Origin: Saturnia japonica
Taxonomy: Eukaryota; Arthropoda; Insecta; Lepidoptera; Saturniidae
Assembly: GCA_033032175.1 (NCBI GenBank)
Contig: CM065334.1
Coordinates: forward strand, 1,919,705-1,983,704
DNA: 64,000 bases
Direction of reading: 5' to 3'
Made by a program: the position numbers and the translations under genes. The first letter of the stretch is position 1, and each line of letters starts with the position of its first letter. A model generated the notes under the pieces. That model saw only the letters and a list, made by a program, of their open reading frames with translations. It was not told the origin of the DNA and did not search any database. Below, piece by piece: positions 21,223 to 33,500 of this stretch.

Positions 21223-21840
21223 GCGTGTTATAGCGAGGTCGGTGTATTGTTGTGTAGCGAGTATCTAGGTACTCGTTGCGCGCATAGCGCCGTCTCGCTC
21301 GCACATTTCGTGTAGCACTTCGGCGCACACGAAAAAAACCGTACTTTTCAGTACGATAATAAACGCGCTTTTCAGCGCGAAATCCTGTTTCAAAAGACAC
21401 GCAAATCCACGGTTTAGTGGTCGTTCGTCGGATACCTAACGGTGCTAACGAAGACGAACGGGGCGTGACCCGAGCGCTCTCCGGTTACTTCCCTCTGAGG
21501 TAAACGATAACTCGGACGGGCCTGGGAATCTTAGCCTTTGCCTTTTTGCATAGTTAAGCCCCAGGTGTCTCCTACCCAACCCTTCCTATCCTTACCATCC
21601 ATCCTTGTGGTTGTTTGGGCGGAGCCACGGTATATACCGGCCTGCGTCCTCTGCCACAAGACTGCTAGGGACTCCCCTAGGGAAACGATAGGTCCTTTCC
21701 TGTGTTTCATTACACCGTGACACACAGGTCTCATTGCTCCGGGCTCGGATAGCCCGTTAAATTCATTCGGCGTACCCCCCTGCCCTCCAGGCAGGGAGGT
21801 GAATAAATTCACTTCCCCCGTCCTCCAAACAGCCACCGCG

Positions 21841-23664
21841 ATGGCCGACAATAAATACGCGGAATTAGAACTACGTTTTAGGCAGCTGGAAGCCGAAAAA
21901 CCAGCGCCTAGTTAATTTTATGTCCCTCCACATGCCCGAGCTCAGCAATGAGTATAGAAGTCGGTCACAGATGGCGGACTCGCTACGTCCGCAGTCAGCC
22001 AACCAGAGCGCCGTTACCGCGCACGCCATCCCCTCCACCTCCGCCGCGATCTCACCCGCCGCCGCGCCACCCGGTTTCACGCGACCCGCCTCGGTCCCTG
22101 CGACCGAGTACCCCCACCCCACTAACCTCGCAAGCGCGAGCCACGCCCCCATTAAGTCCCGAGCAAAATCGCAACAGCGATCTTTTACCCCCGGTCCCTA
22201 TGGCCGCCCCGCTAAACCCGTTGCCCCCGCGGCAACCAAATCAACACCGGTGTACAACTCTTTTTCGGCCCTTCCAGCCGAAACAGAGATGGACGCACCA
22301 GTAAGTCCAACCCCTTCCTCGGAAATGGAACTCTCGCTCCACTTCCAGGAACCAATCATAATCCCGACCGAACCTACCGTGGAAAATGACGAATTCACGG
22401 TCGTCAAATCCCGCAAACGCGCGCCCCGTGATAGCCCCGTTGAGGAAAACGCGGCTAAAACTTCAAAAACTGTTAACGGCTCTGCCGCCCCCGCACCCTC
22501 CTCCAATACCGACGAACCGGTCGTCGGTAAAAAGGAAAAAACCCCTCCGATAATTATCCACGACAAAACTGTCTGGACAAAGCTCACCAATGAGCTCAAA
22601 ACACTAAAAATAGGCTACACCAAAGCCCGTAATACCGCGACAGGTATCTCCCTGACGATGAGCACGTCAAAATGCCATCGCAGATTGACCACCCTCCTCC
22701 GTAGTAGGAACATTCCCTACTACACTTACGCCCTCGAAGAGGAGCGTGTCCTACGGGTTGTGCTTCGGCGCATCCCAGTCGAAATCTCACCAGAGGAAGT
22801 CTTTGCCTCCATTGAAGCCCAAAAATTCCCCATCCGAGAGGTCCATCGGATGTATAATAAAGAGAAACGAGCCCTTCCAATGCTCGTGTTAATCCTAGAT
22901 AAAACGCCTGAGGGCAAAAAAATATTTAACTTAGAAATTGTATGCGAGCTCTCCGGAATAACCGTAGAGCCTCCATACAAGAATTCGAAGCCCTCCCAAT
23001 GCCACAACTGCCAGTTGTACGGACACTCTGCCCGCAACTGCTTCCTTCGTCCGAGGTGCGTTAAGTGCCTCGAAGACCACCCAACCAGGGAGTGCACGCG
23101 TCAGCGTGACTCTAACACCCCCCCGAGCTGCGTACTATGCAGGGAGGAGGGACATCCTGCGAACTATCGCGGATGCCCCAAGGCCCCGCACACCATGCAC
23201 CCCCGCCGCCCTGGGCAGGCTGCCCCTCAGCGGGCACCCCCCGCCTCAGGGCCCCGGGCGCAGCAACCTCTGCTCAATCCAGAGGTCTTTCCGTCCCTCC
23301 CTGCCCCCCGCCGCACTCAGGCGACCGTAGGCCCCCCCGCACCCAGGTGCAGCCCAAACCCGTGCGTTCGACTCAGAACGCATGGGCCCCCAAACCGCAG
23401 CCCCTTATGGCTATGGACATCCCCGCGCCCCGCGCTCCAGCGCCCCGCGCCCCAGCACCACGCGCTCCAGCGTCCCGCGTCACCACAATGGATGACCTTA
23501 TGTTATCGCTCATTCGTGAGCATGAGATACGCGAAGTCCTCGCATACAAGACCCATATGGAGCAGTACGGTTTCGTCGAAACCATAGCTGCCTTTCCCCG
23601 GCTCGTAGAGACGTTACAGCGTCTCGATCGCGAAGCCGCCAACCTCAGGCCTCTCAATGGCTAA
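21841..23664 (+). pseudogene. Jockey copy 2 ORF1, frameshifted
   Basis: The start codon at 21841 opens a frame (MADNKYAELELRF...) that stops at 21913-21915. The main frame then resumes one base out of register and runs to about 23345, where a second shift moves the reading into the frame ending at 23664. The zinc knuckles (CHNCQLYGHSARNC, CVKCLEDHPTREC, CVLCREEGHPANYRGC) and the C-terminal helix are all present. The stop codon overlaps the ORF2 start as ATGGCTAA (23657-23664), unlike the 9-base gap in copy 1. Confidence 0.85.
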
Positions 23665-26555
23665 ACTCAAGCCGAGAGGTTTAAACATCTCTTTCTTTAA
23701 TGCGCGGAACTTATATCCGCAGCGTGATCTCGTCGCGACTTATCTTAAAGATCACCAAATAGACATTCTCTTAGTACAGGAAACGCTCTTAAAGCGTGCT
23801 AAACGCAATCCGAGTATCGCAAACTATAACATCGTTAGAAATGACCGCGACGGCCGAGGGGGCGTCACTCTCATTTACTACAAGCGCTCGTTGTATTGCA
23901 TGCCGATAGATCCTCCGATACTTACCAATATGGAAGTATCCGCGTGTAGACTAGGAATGACCGATCATCCGTCCATAACGATCGTATCCGTGTACCTCTC
24001 ACCGACGAAAGTACCTCTCAGGTCTGACCTACAGAAGCTACTCTCGCTCGGCACATCGGTCATTATCGCAGGTGACCTCAACAGTGGACACACGTCCTTC
24101 AACAATTGGAGAGACACCAGCAATGGGGTTATTCTCGAAGGGTTGTCGGACGAGTTAAACTTTGACGTCATAGCGCCTCCCACTCCCACCCACTTTCAAG
24201 ATCACTGTACACCGACAGTGCTCGACATAGCCCTCCTGAAAAATATCGCGCTTCAGGTACGACTCATTCGGGTCATACACGAACTCGACTCCGACCATCG
24301 CCCGGTCATCCTACAGCTAGGACAACTAGATGACTCCAGCCCTCCTACAGTCACAATGGTTGACTATGCAAAATTAAAACACTACCTCGCGGATAGGCAG
24401 TCCTCGCCCAGTCTCGTTAGGGTCCCGGACGTGTTAGAGTCAGTTGCGCACGTAGATCTCGCAATCGACTCCCTAGTTGACCACCTCCAAGTCGGCATCG
24501 GAGAGGCCTCGAGAGAGGTCGAAGCGGCGAACGATCGCCGCTTTGTACTCCCTGCCGACGTGCGAGCGTTGATGACGGAGAAGAACGCTGCGACTCGTGC
24601 GCATGACTCTTATCCGACCGATGCAAACCGCGCACGATTACGCGCACTTCAGAGAGCGGTTAAAGCCCGTATAACCGAGCTCAAAAGTCACAGATGGGAC
24701 ACCCTAGTCGAAGGGCTAAGGCCGTCACATCTGACTTATTGGAAAGTAGCCCACGCCCTTAAAATAGACGCCCAACCTCGCATGCCCCCCCTCGAAAGGG
24801 GTCCCGGCACTACACCCGCTTTCGATATCATCGACAAGGCGGAGTGCCTTGCCGCTTGTCTGGAGAGCCAGTGCTCCCCGAACAGCGTCAAGAACACCGA
24901 CCGAGTCAGAGACATCGAAGCCCGCGTGGAGGAGCTGAATAAGCTCCCGGTATCAGAATCCCTGTCCCCAGTCACTTCTGAGGAGATCTCTGCCATTCTC
25001 AAAAGCCTTTAGAAAGTCACCAGGTCCCGACGGTATCAGGAACGAAGTACTCAAACTTCTTCCCGATCACCTCATAGCTCTATTGGTCTGCATATTCAAT
25101 GTAGCCATAGCCAACTGCCATTTTCCAGCCGTCTGGAAAACGGCCATTGTCATAGGTATTCACAAGCCCGGCAAGAGCACGTCGCTTCCCGACAGCTACC
25201 GCCCTATCAGTCTTCTAAATACCCTTGGAAAAATCTATGAGCGGATCCTTCTGAACCGTCTCAAATCCGTAATAGAGGAGAAAAACCTCTACCCGCCTGA
25301 GCAATTCGGTTTTCGTGCTAGACATTCTTGCACTCATCAAGTGCACCGCCTCACGGAGCACATTTTGTTTAACTTTTCCGAGTTATCTATACCCCGTCGC
25401 ACACTGGCAGTCTTCTTCGACGTAGCCAAGGCCTTCGATAAGGTCTGGCACGAAGGATTAGTCTACAAGCTGTACTCCCGCGAAGTCCCCGATAGATTAG
25501 TTAAAATCATCCGCGATTACCTCAAAGACCGCACCTTTCGCTACAGAGTGGAAGGTGAACTATCCACACCCCATCCCATACGCTCAGGCGTCCCCCAAGG
25601 TTCCATTCTGGCACCTAGCCTCTTCAATCTGTACGTCAGTGACCTACCAAAACTTGAAGAGAAAGTTGAAGTAGGCTTATACGCTGACGATACAGTCATA
25701 TACTCCTCTCAAAGGCAAACGAGAAACCTCAAATGTAGAATCCAAAGAGCCGTGACCACTCTCGGGAAGTGGTTTAACGACTGGCGAATAGCCATAAACC
25801 CCACGAAGAGCGCAGCGGTGCTCTTCGACAAAACCGCCACACAGATACCGCAAAAACTCAAGGACAATCCCCTTGAACTCTTCGGTAATCCGATCCCCTG
25901 GGAAAAGGCGACCAAATATCTAGGTGTAACCCTAGACAGTAGACTCTCCTTTATACGCCACATCAATCTGGTTAGGAAAAGGGCCTCCTGGACCCTCGCC
26001 CGACTGCATCCTCTGTTATGTGCTGCAAGCAAAATGTCCACGAGACACAAGCTTACGCTCTACAAGATGTGTATCCGTCCGATCATGACATATAGCTGCG
26101 TTGCGTTCGCACATATGCCAAGTTATAACTGGGAACGCTTACAAGCTATCCAGAACAAATTTCTTCACCGCCTTACCGGTGCCCCCTGGTTTGTTCGTAT
26201 GGAGGATCTCCATAGAGATATGGACCTTCCCTCGATACATGCATATGCCAAACACCTTTCTCGCTCGTATTTCGACACCGCGTCGAACCACGCGAACCCC
26301 TTAATAAAAGCGGCAGCTTCTTATGTTCCCGACCCCAACGCCTGCCGGAGAAAACGCCGGCCGCGTAATATATTCACTGACCCGCCCGACCAAACCGAAA
26401 AAGCTAACGCGTTCTACGCCGACACCGTCTCTCCAAACAGAGCGTGCCACCGCCCACGCCCGCGTAACCACCGTTCTCTCCGCAGAGGACGGGCGGTCAA
26501 CTTCGCTCCCGCACACCCGTCACGTCCACCCTCTCTAGCGGCAACCCAAGCCTAG
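23657..26555 (+). pseudogene. Jockey copy 2 ORF2, broken by a 5-base deletion
   Basis: The endonuclease half reads openly from 23657 to a stop at 25010-25012 (KSL then TAG). The reverse transcriptase half continues in another frame to 26555. Alignment by eye with copy 1 (AAAAGCCTTAAGCTTAGAAA against AAAAGCCTTTAGAAA) places a 5-base loss right at the junction. Endonuclease motifs (LVQET, GDLNSGH, SDHRP) and the reverse transcriptase YADD (25680) are intact. This copy keeps the Arg/Pro-rich C-terminal tail that copy 1 lost. Confidence 0.88.
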
Positions 26556-26786
26556 GTCCGTTCCTCGGTGTGAAGCCCTTGGGTCAGGCAGCCGCCCGCG
26601 CGATACAAAGTGACACTATACGTGCAACACTTAGTTACCCACACACAACATTACACACGTATGAACACACACACGTGCACACCACACAGGTACATAGGTT
26701 CTGTAAGGGACCTTTTTTTTTCTTTTTTTTGCGCTAGTTAGACTAATGCGCTAGTTAGTGTAGAAAAACCATTCCGATTACTGAAT

Positions 26787-26842
26787 ACACATACGCACGG
26801 TTCCTTCCTTCCTCCCAGGAGGAGGGGAACGTGCATATGAGT
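26787..26842 (+). other. 3' UTR hairpin of Jockey copy 2
   Basis: Counterpart of 18016-18071. The inner arms GTTCC...TTCCTCC and GGAGGAGGGGAAC and the GCACG/GTGC step still pair; the outermost arm is partly lost (TATGAGT instead of TATGTGT). Confidence 0.45.
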
Positions 26843-27078
26843 ATATATTAGTTAGCTCGAATTCTCATAAGATTAGGGAATTAGTTAGATCGCGACTTTT
26901 TCGCATTCGCGACGACCGCCCGAGCCGAGGTTCGGCCACTCTGGCACCCTCGTGCGGGTCGTCACAAACTTTCGCGGCTGAGTGCCCTAAGCGCTCGCCC
27001 CCAAGTCCGGTGAAGCTGTAAAAGCCGCAGCGGCTCTGTTTGACGATAGGGCCCCTAAGGCTAACAGTGTAGTCAGTT

Positions 27079-27155
<77 letters not shown>

Positions 27156-27156
<1 letters not shown>

Positions 27157-27166
27157 AACCGTTGAG
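27156..27166 (+). repeat. Target-site duplication between the two insertions
   Basis: CAACCGTTGAG. It is the 3' duplication of Jockey copy 2 and at the same time the left flank of the short 3' copy that follows. Confidence 0.85.
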
Positions 27167-27256
27167 CAAGTCCGGTGAAGCTGTAAAAGCCCCAGCGGCT
27201 CTGTTTTTGGATAGGGCCCCTAAGCCTAACAGTGTAGTCAGTTCAAAAAAAAAAAA
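27167..27256 (+). mobile_element. 5'-truncated Jockey copy (3' end only)
   Basis: Starts CAAGTCCGGTGAAGCTGTAA, ends GTAGTCAGTTC plus 12 A, and is followed by CAACCGTT (27257-27264). It matches the last 75-80 bases of copies 1 and 2. Confidence 0.85.
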
Positions 27257-27264
27257 CAACCGTT

Positions 27265-28004
27265 AGGCAGCTGTGGCGGATGAGGAACTTTACTCTCTGT
27301 TCCTCACCTCCGTTAAAACACTCTTGGGTTGTTATTTTCTTGAATTTGACAGAGAACAAAGGGAAGACCTCTAGCTAGCGCGTCGTTTGGTGTCTTTTAA
27401 AATGACTGTTGTGTTTTCTGTTTATTTTATATATATTTTGCCTAACTTACGAGTGTTTAATACATTGTGGTGGTTGAATAAACGTTTCAACTATCTACCG
27501 ACTACATTATTTATAAAACTTAGTTAGCTTGACGAAAAAAAACAATACTAACAAAAAAGTCTAAGTCAGCGGCAAAAAAAAAAACGTTTATTCTTGGTAA
27601 TACTACAATAGAGTGTACATTTAAAATTAATGAATTTGCAAGAAAAATCAATATCAAGTTCAGGGGGTCATAACCTAACTCCCGCTTTTCCATTTCATAC
27701 GTCATATCTCTACCGTACTGTGAAGCTGGGAACTGCTTCCCGGCGAGTGTGTTCTCTTCTTCCACAACATGGAGTCTTTCAAGCATAACGTGAAGGGACA
27801 TTTGAGCAGGCTGGTGTGACAGTGATGGCTAGCAATGGATTGTAGAACCCACGGTAGTCACCGACAAGCAAGTGAATTAATTTACCTTCATAAAATTATT
27901 CATTTTACTAAAGACTGTCCACAATTTCTGAGCATGGTGAGCTTCAACATCAAAATCCGTAGTAGAAGCACAAAATTATTTCATATCTCTTTTATAAAAA
28001 CAAC
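27265..28004. other. Right part of the possible interrupted LTR, then a LINE remnant
   Basis: 27265-27506 carries GAGGAAC/GTTCCTC inverted arms (27281-27304) and AATAAA (27478). 27640-27830 resembles the fossil LINE pieces at 3160 and 55195, read on the other strand. No gene is supported. Confidence 0.35.
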
Positions 28005-28765
28005 ATATCTTTCAACTGTCCAATAGCAAGTCCCAATGTGTCATTCATACAATAATATCGAACATTATAACGCTCTAAATATATCTTTCAACTGTCCAAT
28101 AGCAAGTCCCAATGTATCGCTCATACAATAATATCGAACATTATAACGCTCTAAATATATCTTTCAACTGTCCAATAGCAAGTCCCAATGTGTCACTCAT
28201 ACAATAATATCGAACAATATAACGCTCCAAATATATCTTTCAACTGTCCAATAGCAAGTCCCAATGTATCGCTCATACAATAATATCGAACATTATAACG
28301 CTCTAAATATATCTTTCAACTGTCCAATAGCAAGTCCCAATGTATCGCTCATACAATAATATCGAACATTATAACGCTCTAAATATATCTTTCAACTGTC
28401 CAATAGCAAGTCCCAATGTGTCACTCATACAATAATATCGAACAATATAAACGCTCCAAATATATCTTTCAACTGTCCAATAGCAAGTCCCAATGTATCG
28501 CTCATACAATAATATCGAACATTATAACGCTCTAAATATATCTTTCAACTGTCCAATAGCAAGTCCCAATGTATCGCTCATACAATAATATCGAACATTA
28601 TAACGCTCTAAATATATCTTTCAACTGTCCAATAGCAAGTCCCAATGTATCGCTCATACAATAATATCGAACATTATAACGCTCTAAATATATCTTTCAA
28701 CTGTCCAATAGCAAGTCCCAATGTGTCACTCATACAATAATATCGAACATTATAACGCTCTTAAT
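28005..28765. repeat. Tandem array, 10 copies of a 76-bp unit
   Basis: Units begin ATATCTTTCAACTGTCCAAT and end ATTATAACGCTCTAAAT. Diagnostic variants are GTGTCACT versus GTATCGCT and CAATAT...CTCC versus CATTAT...CTCT. By these, copies 3-5 and 6-8 show the same three-unit order, so part of the array grew by duplicating a 228-bp trimer. One copy has an extra A. The unit is AT-rich and non-coding. Confidence 0.92.
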
Positions 28766-29215
28766 ACGAATCCTATTGATACATTAAACTTGAATCTAAG
28801 TCGATTCCGATATGTATTACAAACATACATTACTTTATTTTAATATATTCTTTATAATGTAATTCTGCATGCAAGAATATTTTTTTTATTTTTTTTTTCC
28901 TTTTGTGAAATAATTACAACTGATGTGCACTAATAAATTGGATTATAAGCTAATTAAAACAAAAATTTTTGAGATTTATTGTTGTTTTGTTAACAATCTG
29001 TAATGTGTACCTATATAAATAAATAAAGTTACTCTGTATTCAGCATCGGGTACAGTGAAGACAAAATAGACTATTCATTATTATTCTACATGGAACTTTC
29101 GAAGCTTGTAGGTAATACAGTATATGCGTTTTATCTCTGCGACTGCCATTACTTACTTTCAAAAACATGAAAATTCCCAAACATTCGGTTAAAAAAGACT
29201 TTTTAAGCTACTTAA
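28766..29215. other. AT-rich, no gene seen
   Basis: Contains T-rich runs at 28879-28902 and no ORF or recognised repeat. Confidence 0.4.
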
Positions 29216-29219
29216 GAAT

Positions 29220-29775
29220 ATGATATAGTATATATACATTATAGCCAGACTCTCGAAGAATAGTATAAGCTATTTAAGATTAGGCTACAACTCTCAGATA
29301 GCCTTAAATATTGATTTTTGTTTCATAAGTCAGAAGTCGAAGCCCTCGCGAACTGCTTCAACCGCGTGAGCTGGCGTAATCGTTAATGATACGAAAATAT
29401 AATGTTCTACAATAATATTGGCCCTTAGTACAACTAAAAAAAAGTCAGCGATAGCATATGCCCATCTCTTATATATAAGCCACAATAAGGTACTTTGTGA
29501 CAAAGATTTGTTGAAAATTATAAAGTTATTTAGAAGCATTATTTTTAGATATGGCATATTAATCCTTACAAATAAAACTTACTTCATCATAAAGAAAATA
29601 TTAACAAGTAATATTTTGCTCTTTAGTCACAAATAGTTTAGAAGGTAATGAAAAATTAAAATAATTAGTACTTGCGGGAAGAACAATTATTATGATGAAC
29701 TACATGGGTGCGTTGGCGGCGCGGTTTTTATCGGATAAAATTAACACGTGTGAAACCGTGTGGCACAGCTAGTAG
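29220..29775 (-). repeat. Dispersed repeat family D, copy 1 (minus)
   Basis: About 560 bp, non-coding, matching 31122-31690 (plus) and 40660-41190 (minus). Landmarks: TAGGCTACAACTCTCAGATA, GGCATATTAATCCTTACAAA and, at the family start on the other strand, AGCTGTGCCACACGGTTTCA. Confidence 0.65.
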
Positions 29776-30164
29776 CCTATAATACACAAGAACTCAATAA
29801 CAACAGTGGGAATTATAATTGCGCAATTGGAAAAATACCGGTTGCTTTTTTCTGAGTGAAGCCATCTAAGGTTTTATTAGAAGAAAGTTCATTCACGAGT
29901 ACAGAGTTATTAAAATTATTAACGGTTATGAACTGAAGATTAACAGCTAGCTAGGCATCACAACAATAATTTCTCGGAAATCACGAAGTTGAGATCAAGG
30001 AAGTGGTTATACGTATCCATTTAAATGTTCATGTCGCCTCGTGCAGGACTTAAAGTTAACGACGCAATTTAAGAGCTTCAAGCGAATCTGCAAGATGACA
30101 AAAAGTTTAAAACAAGCTAAATTGTAAAAATGCAAACATAAAACCCGACTGCAACAAAAATACT

Positions 30165-30352
30165 GGAGTATTTTTTTTATTTGCTTCCCAGACGTTTTAC
30201 TTAAATATTATATAGTCTGTGCCACTTCCACAATTAAGACGTATCTAACGACATCTCTTATGCTAAAATCCATCGAGCCCTGTAGACTGCAGAACGTGCT
30301 AAAGAAATATACATACATAGGCTCGAAAAACAAAACACAACCCTCCTTTTGC
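30165..30352 (-). repeat. Family A, copy 3 (minus)
   Basis: The reverse complement of the 3948 copy: ACGACATCTCTTATGCTAAA, AAATCCATCGAGCCCTGTAG, then CAACCCTCCTTTTGC. Confidence 0.6.
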
Positions 30353-30404
30353 TACATTAATTTCTAATATCTTTTATGATTTGCTCTCACCCTAAATGTT
30401 TTTG

Positions 30405-30637
30405 TTCAATAAAAGTAGGCTAGTTTACTCCTTATAAAGCTAGCTATCTGCCAGTGAAAGTCCCGTCAAAATCGATCCAACTGTTTTGGAGATTACCCAG
30501 AACAAACAGACAGACAGACAGAAATTTTAATAATGGGTGTTTTGTTATTATTAACTTATATACTTTCATATATATTTAGTAAAAAGTCATTAGGTTGACA
30601 TACAAGCAGAAAATTTATTAATTGTATAGATTTATGA
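30405..30637 (+). repeat. Family B, copy 2 (3' part)
   Basis: CTATCTGCCAGTGAAAGTCC through CAGACAGACAGACAG to TTTATTAATTGTATAG; the 5' half is missing. Confidence 0.6.
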
Positions 30638-31121
30638 ATACTACTAGCGCTATCTATCGGCAGTTCTGACTATCGACAGCCGAGTAATAAAAGAAAAAGG
30701 TTATATTATATTTTCGATAGTCGGGTTACAGTTCCTTTAAACTTTGTCTTTTATTACCAAAGTATTGTATTAATTACTAAAATATTAGTTTTATTAACGT
30801 CTTTAGCCAAAGCTATGAATAGACATTTGCCATTAAAAACATTGCCACAATGTGGCTAAACGCTAAAACATTTAAACGTAGATTGAATAAATAAAAGAGT
30901 TACAGATTTATTCTTTCATTACAAATTGAAAGGTCGATATGTAAAAACATGGACAGCAAAAGTGAAGAGCTATGGATTTTCTATCTCTATCACCGTAACC
31001 GCTTTCTTAGTGCTAAAAGCTCCCCAGTTGTCTAGTCTAGTCGACTATTTGTCGAGATTATGAATGTTTTGTCGTCGGTTTTTCAAACGAGAATATATTA
31101 AATTAATAATTTAGTTTATAC

Positions 31122-31690
31122 TAGCTGTGCCCCACGGTTTCACCCGTGTTAATTTTATTCGACGAACAACCGCTTAGCCAACCCACCCGTTTAGTCTATC
31201 ATAATTGTTCTTCCCGTAAGTACAAATTATTTTAATTTTTCATTATTACCTAAACTATCTGTCCAAATTACATACTATAAACATCAAAAATTTAACTTCA
31301 TAAAATTGTCTTTATTATGAAGTAACTTTTATTCGTAAGGATTAATATGCCATGTCTAAATTTCAACAAATCTTTGTCACAAAGTACGTTAGTGTGGCTT
31401 ATGTATAAGAAATAAGCACATGCTATCGCCAACTTTTTTTTAGATATACTAAGGACCAATATTTTTGTAGAACATTGTATTTCCGTATCGTTGACGACTA
31501 CGCCAGCGCATGTAGATAAAACAGTTCGGGAGGGTCTCGACTTATGACGTAACCAAAATCAATATTTAATGTTATCTGAGAGTTGTAACGTAATCTTAAA
31601 TAACCTATACTATTCCTCGAGAGTCTGGATATCATATACAAAAAGATTTTTTTTAATCCGACCGGTAGTTACACAGATTAGTTTGTTTAA
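31122..31690 (+). repeat. Family D, copy 2 (plus)
   Basis: Begins AGCTGTGCCCCACGGTTTCA and includes GGATTAATATGCCATGTCTA and ATCTGAGAGTTGTAACGTAA. It forms an inverted pair with 29220-29775 across a 1.35-kb spacer. Confidence 0.65.
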
Positions 31691-31699
31691 ACAAACAAA

Positions 31700-33500
31700 A
31701 AACTTTTCCGCTTTATTTTATTTTATATAATTATATATATTTATTGTATATTTGACAATGAACCGTGTATTGTGCGCGCGTACAATGGTAAATTCTAAGG
31801 AAACTAAATGAAATGATAACAGTGTCGCTATCTCACACCCCGGTTGTCTGTCTAGTTCCACCTCTGTCTACGCCTGTAATTATATACATCTACCTACCTA
31901 TTGGAATTCCCAGTTACAAGTTTATAGCCTTCAATTCCACAGCCTGTACATATGTATAGAACCTCATAAAAATTGACGTCATGATTTTTCTTAGATTTTA
32001 CTTAGGTATACACTGTCAGATGAAGTAAACAGTTTTTGAGAGAAAAAAAAAAACGTTTTCTCTCTTACCCTACACCACTTAATTGGTCACTGACGTATCG
32101 GCGCCCGCGCTCACCGCACACTTGTCATTAATAATGGCCGGTTCGTTAGGGTTGTCGCTTTTAAGTTATTATAAAATAAAATAAAATTTAAATTGCGATG
32201 TAAGTTAGTGTTTGTCTACAATCTCACCTGATTTTAAGTGACAAGTTTTTATTTTTGTTTTCCATTTTATTACCTAGCTATCTAAATGTTATTTCCTCTG
32301 TATTTTAGATAGTTGTTTGTTTATTGATTACTCATTTATCTTTACATATTTTTATTTCTTACTATCCATTTACGTGTTTATATTTCTATGATCATCTATC
32401 ATAACAGCGCAGTTTCAATACTAGAAAAAGACATAAATTAGCAGCATAATTTAGACTTGTTAAGAACAATAAAAAGCTTTTTTGGTTATAGTATCAGATT
32501 CTATATTAAGATCCCAAAGCACAATATTAATTTGCTGGAAAATTAGTTCAAGAACCCTGTCAAAAAGATTTTATTGTCAAAAGTTTATTCTAGAGTGGAT
32601 CATTATGTGAATGATAGTTAAGTTTGGCATTAACTCGCTCTATGTGCGTCCACTAAATTATTAATATGATTATTAACTTTAAATATTATTATTTGTACAG
32701 CTAACAAGATAATTTTTAACAAAAAGAAAACCAACCAACAAAATGATTTTGAAGAGTTTCTTTTTGTATCTTCGAAGTTTAAGCTCTAATGCCAATGAAA
32801 TTAAAATGGGACCACCCTTGATATATCCTCTATCTAACAAAAAAATAATTATCTAAATTAGTACATAAACAAAGAAGTTATGGTTGAACATAGATTTTAA
32901 AAAAAAGGTGTGTGTGCGATTCACACACGATAGAAGTGAAACTTCAGTAAATCGACATAAACTTAGTAAGCGTAGTAACTTAGTACCAAACGGTCGTAAG
33001 TGCCAGTAAAAAATGTATGGGAATGTAGCCCTTACTTTACACAGTATATCATTCATATTAGCTTTTGTGTCTCTTACCTGTCGTTTTTTCCGTTGCATCC
33101 GGTTTGAAATCACAACGATTCTAAAGAAGTTTCACTTCAAAAACATTCGAATTTAGTAATTACCCGTCTTTTGTTGAAGTCAGTTAATAAAGAGAAACTC
33201 AATGGAGTTTCTTGCCGGTTCTTCTCGATGGCTAGGATGTTTTCTGAACCAGTGGTGGTGTTGTAAGATTCATGAATGCCTTCTAAATTGAGTAAATTGA
33301 ATACAGTACCTGTTTAAATTTTCAATAGTGCCTAGAAATTATCTAATGTTGCGGTCTTATTTGATTTACATCGAAACTGAATAATATTATTTAATAATGG
33401 GATTTTTATTCAAAACCATGATAAGCTTCTTATAACAGAACACATCTCGTTTTTTAAATATATTTAGTCTACTAAATTAATTCGATTATAATAATATTGT
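31700..33500. other. Intergenic with repeat remnants
   Basis: Holds a SINE-type 3' tail fragment near 32215-32240 (minus), a family E copy (32700-32850, minus), a 210-bp segment with inverted ends (32932-33140), and a short piece reading GAGTTTCTTGCCGGTTCTTC (33210), a sequence common in lepidopteran LINE ends. No gene seen. Confidence 0.4.
32932..33140. repeat. Segment bounded by 13-bp inverted repeats
   Basis: GAAGTGAAACTTC near 32932 and GAAGTTTCACTTC near 33127 are exact reverse complements about 200 bp apart. The unit could be a small MITE; no flanking duplication was identified. Confidence 0.35.

Larger units (their letters stand above)
20930..27155 (+). mobile_element. Jockey-clade non-LTR retrotransposon, copy 2 (full length, coding-damaged)
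   Basis: Same architecture as copy 1, with recognisably the same proteins, but diverged throughout and with a longer 5' UTR (about 910 bp). It is therefore a related subfamily, not a duplicate. ORF1 has at least two reading-frame breaks and ORF2 one. The A tail of about 75 residues (27080-27155) and the perfect 11-bp target duplication show that the insertion itself is recent. It may have been moved by proteins from another copy, or the breaks may post-date insertion. Confidence 0.9.

Noticed and set aside
27520..27801. Minus-strand 93-codon ORF as a host gene
   Set aside because: Its start matches fossil LINE pieces at 3160 and 55195, and the end is a hydrophobic AT-rich read-through.
28005..28765. 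Reading the 76-bp array as a CRISPR
   Set aside because: The units are directly tandem without unique spacers, and the window is eukaryotic.
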